NCBI GenBank assembly: GCA_030596585.1
Contig: JAUVJM010000093.1
Coordinates: 1-5,033, forward strand
Length of the DNA: 5,033 bases
Direction of reading: 5' to 3'
From: a bacterium
Lineage (GTDB): Bacteria > NPL-UPA2 > JAUVJM01
The position numbers and the translations under genes were made by a program. The first letter of the stretch is position 1; each line of letters starts with the position of its first letter. This document shows positions 1 to 4,617 of the stretch, in pieces. The notes beneath the pieces were generated by a model. The model did no database searches. It saw only the letters and a program-made list of their open reading frames with translations, and was not told where the DNA came from.

Positions 1-670
1 CTATCTTTCTCCCACTGCCCTCACAGAGATCACCGCCCGAAGAGAAGATAAGCTTTCTCGCATCGGGAGACCAGCACGGATGTTCATTGTACCCGGAGGC
101 AGTAAGATACTGCTTCAGCTTCTCCCCAGTCAGTTCTACCGTCCAGATATTATTCATACTCACAAAAGCAATTTTACCTCCGCCCGGCGACCACCGCGGA
201 TGTATCCCTTCCTGTTTCAGATCACTAACACTGTTGTCTTCCAGATTCACTTCGAAAATACCATATTTCCCGGTCCGGTTCGACGAAAATATGATGCTTT
301 CTCCATCCGGTGACCAGCTCAGGTCTTGGTCAATGAAACTTCCGGAGGTAACCTGCCGGGGATCTCCGCTGGGAATGAGTTTTCCCTCATCCGCAGCAGT
401 AAGCTCCATCACCCATATGTTCTGACTACCTTCACGGTGTGAACAATACGCAATCTTTTTCCCGTCCGGCGACCAGCAGGGAGAACAATCATAGTAATCA
501 CCGGAGGTAATTCTGGCTGCCTGCTCCGCCTCCCGGAAAGTGACAACTTCTTCCCTCACCGGTTTTTTAACCCCGGAATGCCGACGACCCGGTCCGGGCT
601 GGCCGGATTCCTCCCCGGCACACCCGAAAAGAGAAAGAACAAGAACACAGAATACAATTTTTGATTTCAT
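1..670 (-). CDS. TolB-like beta-propeller (PD40/WD40-like) lipoprotein, N-terminal part; C-terminus beyond the left edge
   Basis: The frame opens with ATG at 668-670 and stays open to position 2, giving 223 residues. Residues 1-17 look like a lipoprotein signal: a short basic start (MKSK), a hydrophobic stretch, then L-F-G-C with Cys17 as the expected lipidated residue. Phe at -2 is slightly unusual. Residues 18-45 form a Gly/Pro/Arg-rich linker. Four PD40-type repeats follow, with cores PCWSPDGKKIAYCS (about 64-77), LSWSPDGESIIFSS (117-130), PRWSPGGGKIAFVS (158-171) and PCWSPDARKLIFSS (198-211). This pattern is typical of TolB and related propellers, which usually mediate protein contacts in the cell envelope. 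A complete propeller needs more blades than are visible here. A purine-rich Shine-Dalgarno stretch (GAGGGGGAG, about 675-683) precedes the ATG. The gene begins 34 nt after rdgB, so it is probably the distal gene of the same operon. It lacks any sign of a Pal/Tol neighbour here, so I do not call it tolB. Its exact function is unknown. Confidence 0.85.
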   Translation of the reverse strand, partial: MKSKIVFCVLVLSLFGCAGEESGQPGPGRRHSGVKKPVREEVVTFREAEQAARITSGDYYDCSPCWSPDGKKIAYCSHREGSQNIWVMELTAADEGKLIPSGDPRQVTSGSFIDQDLSWSPDGESIIFSSNRTGKYGIFEVNLEDNSVSDLKQEGIHPRWSPGGGKIAFVSMNNIWTVELTGEKLKQYLTASGYNEHPCWSPDARKLIFSSGGDLCEGSGRKI

Positions 671-704
671 TTCTCTCCCCCTCTATCAATTCGTCGCTCG
701 TATC

Positions 705-1328
705 TCACGAATCTTTTTTGTCTTTACGAGATACAGTTTTTAATTTCCTCTCTATCCTTGACAAATCCCTGCCCAGTTTCCTGAGCGCTCTGGCACGGTG
801 GCTAATATCGTTCTTTACCGACGCGGGAAGCTCCGCAAAAGTCTTGCCCGGACCAGAAACAATGAATACCGGGTCATACCCGAACCCGCGCTTCCCGCAA
901 GGGGAACGCGCTATCCTTCCCCTGCAAACTCCTTCACGGACTATCGTTTCCATTCCGGGGCCGGCCAGAGCAACGACACATCTGAACCTTGCTCCCCTCC
1001 TGCGCTCGCCGCTCATTAACATAAGAAGTTTTTTGTTATTCTCTTCATACGAAACTCCCTCCCCGGCAAACCGCGAGGACCTGACACCCGGCCTTCCTCC
1101 AAGAGCTTCCACTTCAAGCCCCGAGTCATCCGCAAGAGCGAGCTTACCCGTACGAACCGCTACTTCCTGCGCCTTATGAATGGCATTCTCTTCTAATGTT
1201 TCCCCATTCTCCTCAATTTCCGGCACCTGAGGGAAATTCTTCAGAGAGTGAAACCCTACCCCCGGAAGAATTCTCCTGATTTCCCGCACCTTATCACTAT
1301 TTCTCGTAGCCAGAACAATCTCCATCAT
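705..1328 (-). CDS. rdgB: XTP/dITP diphosphatase (RdgB/HAM1 family non-canonical purine NTP pyrophosphatase)
   Basis: A 207-residue protein of normal family length. The family hydrolyses dITP, ITP and XTP to the monophosphate and pyrophosphate in the cytoplasm, keeping deaminated purines out of DNA and RNA. Visible signatures in order: the N-terminal nucleotide-binding loop LATRNSDKVREI (6-17), LEENAIHKA (45-53), the active-site segment LADDSGLEVEALGGRPGVRS (65-84) with the Asp67-Asp68 pair, GFGYDPVF (149-156), and the C-terminal SHRARALRKL (176-185). All hallmark motifs are intact. Two adjacent ATG codons (1328 and 1325) could start it. The first makes an ATGA overlap with the queD stop codon, and I see no strong Shine-Dalgarno, so translational coupling to queD is likely. 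The C-terminal tail (about 190-207) is rich in Lys and Arg and is the least conserved part. Neighbouring rdgB with murI is common in bacteria. Confidence 0.97.
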   Translation of the reverse strand: MMEIVLATRNSDKVREIRRILPGVGFHSLKNFPQVPEIEENGETLEENAIHKAQEVAVRTGKLALADDSGLEVEALGGRPGVRSSRFAGEGVSYEENNKKLLMLMSGERRRGARFRCVVALAGPGMETIVREGVCRGRIARSPCGKRGFGYDPVFIVSGPGKTFAELPASVKNDISHRARALRKLGRDLSRIERKLKTVSRKDKKDS

Positions 1329-1693
1329 TTACAATACGACGCCCAGCTTCCCTCCGTCTCTCCCACACGCACTTCCTTAACCCGCACAGACTTCCCGTCA
1401 ACCTTCGCAGAAAGCTCTTCAAAAACTATGCGGGCGATGTTCTCGGTAGTAGGGTTTTCATCCTTGAATTCGGGAAGCTCATTCAAATTCACGTGGTCGA
1501 ACTTCTCGACAAACTTGTTGGTAATGTCCTTCAGTTCCTTGAAATCAATCACCAGACCTGCATCATCAGGTTTCATAGAACTCACCGTTACCCGAACTTT
1601 CCAGTTGTGTCCATGCAGTTTCTCGCACTGCCCGCCATAATTCCGCAGGAAATGTGCAGCACTGAACCCAGCCTCAACAGAAACCTCATACAT
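1325..1693 (-). CDS. queD: 6-carboxy-5,6,7,8-tetrahydropterin synthase (QueD, PTPS family)
   Basis: QueD converts 7,8-dihydroneopterin triphosphate to 6-carboxytetrahydropterin, the second step towards preQ0 and queuosine. Read from ATG 1693 the protein has 122 residues, the usual length, and begins MYEVSVEAGFSAAHFL as family members do. Visible: zinc ligands His14, His27 and His29, with the CxxxHxH motif C23-EKL-HGH that distinguishes QueD from PTPS-III; DFKELK (50-55); FDHVNLNE with the Asp66-His67 pair; PTTENIA (81-87); and VGETEGSWASY near the end. An upstream in-frame GTG at 1723 would add ten residues (M/VQALNREFDT). I prefer ATG 1693 because a GGGAG Shine-Dalgarno sits 9 nt before it and the family begins there. 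It follows murI by 46 nt and overlaps rdgB by the ATGA junction. No other queuosine genes (queC, queE, queF) are in view, so the pathway assignment rests on the motif. Confidence 0.95.
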   Translation of the reverse strand: MYEVSVEAGFSAAHFLRNYGGQCEKLHGHNWKVRVTVSSMKPDDAGLVIDFKELKDITNKFVEKFDHVNLNELPEFKDENPTTENIARIVFEELSAKVDGKSVRVKEVRVGETEGSWASYCK

Positions 1694-1702
1694 TGTATCA
1701 AA

Positions 1703-1707
1703 CTCCC
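1703..1707 (-). promoter_or_regulatory. Ribosome binding site GGGAG that decides the queD start
   Basis: On the minus strand GGGAG lies 9 nt before ATG 1693, ideal spacing for that codon. It is inside the coding frame of the alternative GTG start at 1723, which argues for the shorter protein. Confidence 0.6.
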
Positions 1708-1739
1708 GATTTAGGGCTTGCACAAACCCTTAGTTAAGC

Positions 1740-2540
1740 CTAATATTTCTCAATATCTATTTCCTCCACCACAATTGCCTCTTCACCGAGAAACAACCTT
1801 GCCATCCTGCTGAAACCCTCCCTGTCATCACTTACGAAATACCTGTTTCGCCCTCCACCGCCCGAGGGAGCCAGGAGCTTTTTTTCTCTCAAGAGTTCCT
1901 TTACACACCCGGCAACTGCTCCCGCCGAATCAACAACGACCGTCTCTTCTCCCATCTCCTGCTCCAGTACTACCCTGAGAAGAGGATAGTGGGTACATCC
2001 CGGAATCAGGGTATCCACCTTACCTTTGAGACCGGAGAGGTATCTTCGCACAACGAGTCCGGTAACCTCCCCGTCAAGCCACCCTTCTTCAACAAGCGGG
2101 ACAAGTAAGGGACAGGCTTTGCACATAACCTCGACGGTAGAATCCAACCTGCTCACCACTTCCGGATAGATACCGCTGGAAATCGTTGCCTCGGTGCCGA
2201 TTACTCCTATTTTCCCCGTTTTGGAAACCTTCACCGCAGCCGCACACCCCGGTTCGATAACACCCACGACGGGTACGGGTACCTCGCGCTTAAGCTCCTC
2301 CCAGCCGATTGCAGAGACAGTATTGCACGCAGCCACCAGAAGCTTTATCCCGCAGCCCATAAGAAACTTCGCATCCTGAACAGCATACCTGCCCACCAAC
2401 CTGGCAGATTTCGTCCCATACGGGACCCGCGCCGTATCTCCGAAGTAGACAATGTCTTCTCCCGGAAGCTGTCTGATAATCTCCTTGACTACAGTCAGCC
2501 CCCCCACCCCGGAATCAAATATCCCAATGGCTTTATGCAT
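1740..2540 (-). CDS. murI: Glutamate racemase
   Basis: A 266-residue cytoplasmic enzyme that interconverts L- and D-glutamate through two cysteines, supplying D-Glu for peptidoglycan. Signatures in order: IGIFDSGVGGLTVVKEI (5-21) with Asp9 and Ser10 of the active site, YFGDTARVPYG (32-42), VAACNTVSA (69-77) with catalytic Cys72, VVGVIEPG (91-98), and IPGCTHYPLL (179-188) with the second catalytic Cys182 and His184. Length and all motifs are those of a complete enzyme. It begins at ATG 2540; no in-frame ATG lies between it and the upstream spacer. The best Shine-Dalgarno (AAAGGAG, 2558-2564) is 17 nt away, longer than normal. The gene is separated from ispF by 167 nt carrying a palindromic repeat, so it could have a promoter of its own, although I cannot identify one. 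It precedes queD by 46 nt. Confidence 0.98.
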   Translation of the reverse strand: MHKAIGIFDSGVGGLTVVKEIIRQLPGEDIVYFGDTARVPYGTKSARLVGRYAVQDAKFLMGCGIKLLVAACNTVSAIGWEELKREVPVPVVGVIEPGCAAAVKVSKTGKIGVIGTEATISSGIYPEVVSRLDSTVEVMCKACPLLVPLVEEGWLDGEVTGLVVRRYLSGLKGKVDTLIPGCTHYPLLRVVLEQEMGEETVVVDSAGAVAGCVKELLREKKLLAPSGGGGRNRYFVSDDREGFSRMARLFLGEEAIVVEEIDIEKY

Positions 2541-2557
2541 TAGACTACAGGCAATAG

Positions 2558-2564
2558 CTCCTTT
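2558..2564 (-). promoter_or_regulatory. Strong Shine-Dalgarno AAAGGAG at unusual distance from murI
   Basis: AAAGGAG on the minus strand is the best ribosome binding site before murI but ends 17 nt before its ATG. Between them, TTG-CCT-GTA-GTC-TAA forms a four-codon reading frame whose TAA overlaps the murI ATG (TAATG). Whether this is used is unknown. Confidence 0.35.
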
Positions 2565-2590
2565 GTAACATCGATTTCTTTTTATTATTT

Positions 2591-2686
2591 GTCATTCCCG
2601 CCCCGTATCGAGTACGGGGTAAACTGCAGCGGGAATCCAGCCTGCAACCACGGATTCTGGATTCCCCGACTTGATCGGGGAATAAC
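2591..2686. repeat. Dispersed-type palindromic element between ispF and murI
   Basis: A compound inverted repeat. Left arm: ATTCCCGC (2594-2601) pairs with GCGGGAAT (2629-2636), with an inner perfect 7-bp hairpin CCCCGTA/TACGGGG (2601-2607 and 2613-2619). Right arm: a perfect 9-bp hairpin ATTCCCCGA/TCGGGGAAT (2661-2669 and 2675-2683) around a 5-nt loop. The outer ends mirror each other too: GTCATTCCCG at the left resembles the complement of GGGGAATAAC at the right, and GGGAATCCAG (2631-2640) mirrors CTGGATTCCC (2657-2666). Such GTCATTCCC...GGGAATCCAG palindromes are known from memory as multicopy non-coding elements in many bacterial genomes. Only one copy is in this window, so multicopy status here is inference. 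It lies inside the operon and would fold in the ispF-murI transcript. There is no T-run after either hairpin on the minus strand, so it does not look like an intrinsic terminator. Confidence 0.75.
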
Positions 2687-2707
2687 AAGAATTAATGTGA
2701 CAGTGTA

Positions 2708-3187
2708 CTAGATTTTTCTCGCAAGATTCACCACTGCATGAGCAGCTATACCTTCGCCGCGCCCTGCAAAACCAAGCCCTTCACCCGTCTTCGCCTTGAT
2801 ATTTATGCTCTCCACACCTATCCCGAGAACTCCAGAGAGCTTCTCCCGCATCAGACACTTATGCTCCACAAGCTTCGGTTTTTCAGCTACTACCACAACA
2901 TCAACATTGCCTATTCCAAACTTTTTCTCCCGGAGCAATTCTACAACCCTGCCAAGGAGAAGAAGACTTGATATATCCTTATACTGCGGGTCGTCATCCG
3001 GGAAATGCTCTCCTATGTCGCCGAGAGAACTCCCTCCCAGCAAGGCATCAATCAAAGCGTGAATCAGCACGTCCCCGTCAGAATAACCGGCAAGCCCTTT
3101 CTCGAAGGGTATCTCCACCCCTCCCAGTATGAGCTTCTTGCCCTCAGCAAGCCGGTGGACATCGTAACCATAACCAACACGATTCAT
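2708..3187 (-). CDS. ispF: 2-C-methyl-D-erythritol 2,4-cyclodiphosphate synthase
   Basis: The fifth MEP-pathway enzyme: it cyclises CDP-methylerythritol 2-phosphate to MEcPP with loss of CMP, as a homotrimer with a zinc site. The 159-residue length is typical. Visible: VGYGYDVHRL (4-13) with zinc ligands Asp9 and His11; GYSDGDVLIHALIDALLG (34-51) with zinc ligand His43; GDIGEHFPDDDP (56-67); GNVDVVVVAEKPK (93-105); and the C-terminal KAKTGEGLGFAGRGEGIAAH (131-150). Tyr35 stands where E. coli IspF has His34 before Ser-Asp. The motif is otherwise intact, so I expect activity. The ATG overlaps the ispD stop as ATGA, and a GGGAG Shine-Dalgarno sits 8 nt upstream (3196-3200), so coupling with ispD is likely. 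IspD and IspF are adjacent or fused in many bacteria; here they are separate polypeptides. Confidence 0.98.
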   Translation of the reverse strand: MNRVGYGYDVHRLAEGKKLILGGVEIPFEKGLAGYSDGDVLIHALIDALLGGSSLGDIGEHFPDDDPQYKDISSLLLLGRVVELLREKKFGIGNVDVVVVAEKPKLVEHKCLMREKLSGVLGIGVESINIKAKTGEGLGFAGRGEGIAAHAVVNLARKI

Positions 3188-3894
3188 TCACCGAACTCCC
3201 GTAGTATCGCCTCAGCCATTATCAGGTCTTCCGGCGTCGTAATCTTTATGTTCTCCGTTGAACCTTCAACAACTTTCACAGGATGTCCCATTCTCTCCAG
3301 GAGAGATGCATCATCGGTAGCCAGAAAATTGTCTTTCCTCGCCTTCCTGTGGGCATCCAGAATCAGCTCGTACTCGAACACCTGCGGAGTCTGAACCGCC
3401 CACAGGTCCTCTCTCGGCACGGTCTTCTCGATAAACCCGTGTTGTTTTGCCACTTTTATTGTATCCGTAATGGGAACCGCCACAATAGCCGCCTTATGAA
3501 TGTTTGCCTGCGTCACAGCTTCCATGAGTACGTTCTCAGTAAGGAACGGACGCACGCCGTCATGAACAACTACAAGACCGGCACCCCCGTCAATTTTCTC
3601 CAGAGCGTTATAGACCGAGTCCTGACGTTTCTCCCCGCCCTCAATAACCTGACACACCTTGGTTAAGCCGTACCTCTTGACTATTTCTCTCTCGCAGTAT
3701 TCCTTCTCCTCGCCTCTGACTGCCAGAAATATCTCATCAATCACCTTAAAACTCTGAAGCCCCAAAAGAGTTCTTGCCACAATCGGTTTGCCCCCGAGCG
3801 GAAGATATTGTTTGGGAAGGTGGTGATTCATCCTGAGTCCCTTGCCCGCCGCCGGCACAATAGCCACCACTCTCAATGGGGTCAAGTCTTGCAT
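3184..3894 (-). CDS. ispD: 2-C-methyl-D-erythritol 4-phosphate cytidylyltransferase
   Basis: The third MEP-pathway enzyme: MEP plus CTP gives CDP-methylerythritol and pyrophosphate. Read from ATG 3894 it has 236 residues. Visible: the nucleotide-binding PAAGKGLRM (14-22) with Arg21, LPKQYLPLGGKP (26-37) with Lys28, GGEKRQDSVYNAL (86-98), HDGVRPF (111-117), PITDTIK (141-147) with Thr145, PREDLWAVQTPQVF (160-173) with Arg161, TDDASLLE (193-200), and GSTENIKITTPEDL (211-224) with Lys217. These match E. coli catalytic residues Arg20, Lys27, Thr140, Arg157 and Lys213. The first six residues, MQDLTP, are encoded by a repeat shared with the end of the nearby transposase gene. Family proteins normally begin just before the VVAIVPAAG strand, so the ancestral start may be the TTG at 3876 (Leu7) or a GTG just after. 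Upstream of ATG 3894 is an in-frame TGA and only a weak Shine-Dalgarno. The stop overlaps the ispF start. Confidence 0.97.
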   Translation of the reverse strand: MQDLTPLRVVAIVPAAGKGLRMNHHLPKQYLPLGGKPIVARTLLGLQSFKVIDEIFLAVRGEEKEYCEREIVKRYGLTKVCQVIEGGEKRQDSVYNALEKIDGGAGLVVVHDGVRPFLTENVLMEAVTQANIHKAAIVAVPITDTIKVAKQHGFIEKTVPREDLWAVQTPQVFEYELILDAHRKARKDNFLATDDASLLERMGHPVKVVEGSTENIKITTPEDLIMAEAILREFGE

Positions 3895-3906
3895 TCATGC
3901 ATTTCC
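3876..3906 (-). repeat. RAYT-end repeat, copy B, overlapping the ispD start
   Basis: On the plus strand GGGGTCAAGTCTTGCATT and its flanks match copy A (4616-4646): the first 20 bases are identical and 27 of 31 agree overall. Read on the minus strand it supplies ATG CAA GAC TTG ACC CC, which is the annotated IspD start and the residues MQDLTP. It lies in the same orientation as copy A. The sequence resembles short repeats seen next to REP-associated tyrosine transposases; that link is from memory plus proximity. Confidence 0.75.
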
Positions 3907-4005
3907 ATTGCGTAACTACTCAGCGCCAGAGGCACAGAATTTATTTACTCCACATCTTTTCTTTGCTTTCATCTTTTTTCACACTTTGTGCCTGCTTTTA
4001 TGTGA
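3907..4005. other. A+T-rich spacer between atpD and ispD, possible element remnant
   Basis: This non-coding spacer is A+T-rich and holds no gene I can support. It contains a 7-bp inverted repeat AGGCACA (3930-3936) / TGTGCCT (3987-3993) with about 50 nt between the arms. Together with copy B of the RAYT-end repeat it could be the remnant of a small non-autonomous element. I see no convincing -35/-10 promoter pair on the minus strand and no terminator for atpD. Confidence 0.35.
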
Positions 4006-4617
4006 TTACCTCACCATCTCTTTTACTTTCATGAGCCGCACCCGGCTTCCCCTCTCAAGCTCTTCGAGTTTCATAACAATTACCCTGATGGTCACTTCCA
4101 AGTCCGGTATCAATATATGCTCCAGAGCATTTACCCTGCGCCTCGTCTTCTCCACTTCTTCAGAAGCAATAGCAATCTGGTTCTCAACCTCGCACAACCT
4201 AACGATATCGGGTATAACCCCGGAAAACAAACCGATGGCTTCGTCGAGATCGCCGTTTGTCATAAGTAAACCGTAATTGCGAACGTCCCCATCCAGTTTT
4301 ACCCGAAACTCGGGCGCTCTAAGATTCAAAATCTGTTTCTGCCCAACTTCAATGTGCGTTTTCACACCAAGGAAAGTTACCACATCCTCCACTACCCTAT
4401 CCCCGAGAACTGCTCTTGCCAGGGAAAACAGGTGATAGGCACGGCAAAGATTCTTCTCCACTTCCTCCCGAAGATTCTCTGCTTTTCCTATTAACAGGTT
4501 TAGGATCCGCAACAACTCATCCTGCTTCTGCTTGAGCAATTTATGTCCCCGCCGGCACAGAACAAGCCTTTTCTTGAGACGCAGAATCTCCATGCGGTTA
4601 GGATTTACTTTAATCAT
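4006..4617 (-). CDS. atpD: V/A-type ATP synthase subunit D (central rotor shaft)
   Basis: A complete 203-residue subunit D, the usual size. In V/A-type ATPases it forms the long helical hairpin that rotates inside the A3B3 head and couples ATP turnover to H+ or Na+ movement at the membrane. Visible: the conserved N-terminal VNPNRMEILRLKKRL (4-18) and RRGHKLLKQKQDELLR (22-37), then a divergent middle domain (about 55-140), and a C-terminal helix EEVEKTRRRVNALEHILIPD (153-172) continuing to LEELERGSRVRLMKVK (184-199). The two terminal helices form the coiled coil. The ATG at 4617 fits the family start closely, but the sequence just before it is the repeat ACTTGACCCC with no Shine-Dalgarno. The transposase stop TGA overlaps the ATG (ATGA). 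Other V-ATPase subunits (A, B and so on) are expected beyond the right edge, on the far side of the transposase. No other function fits. Confidence 0.96.
   Translation of the reverse strand: MIKVNPNRMEILRLKKRLVLCRRGHKLLKQKQDELLRILNLLIGKAENLREEVEKNLCRAYHLFSLARAVLGDRVVEDVVTFLGVKTHIEVGQKQILNLRAPEFRVKLDGDVRNYGLLMTNGDLDEAIGLFSGVIPDIVRLCEVENQIAIASEEVEKTRRRVNALEHILIPDLEVTIRVIVMKLEELERGSRVRLMKVKEMVR

Noticed and set aside
1..3. Apparent TAG stop at the end of the lipoprotein frame
   Set aside because: On the minus strand TAG at 1-3 is out of frame; the lipoprotein frame reads ATA at 2-4 and remains open.
700..735. Inverted repeats around the rdgB stop (ATTCGT/ACGAAT, CTCGTA/TACGAG)
   Set aside because: Arms are only 6 bp with long loops and there is no T-run on the minus strand, so this is not a credible terminator.
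661..1179. Long plus-strand open frame (172 codons) opposite rdgB, and similar plus-strand frames opposite every other gene
   Set aside because: They lie antisense to well-recognised genes, show no family motifs, and have low-complexity Ser/Pro/Thr-rich translations typical of shadows.
1694..1723. Upstream GTG start for queD at 1723
   Set aside because: It is in frame, but the family begins at MYEVSVEAGF and a GGGAG Shine-Dalgarno is well placed for ATG 1693.
2565..2595. TGACAA-like -35 box before murI
   Set aside because: No acceptable -10 box lies at the right distance, so I do not call a promoter.
3973..3993. Short CACA-AAG-TGTG hairpin next to a T-run after atpD
   Set aside because: The stem is 4 bp and the T-run is on the wrong side for transcription of the minus strand.
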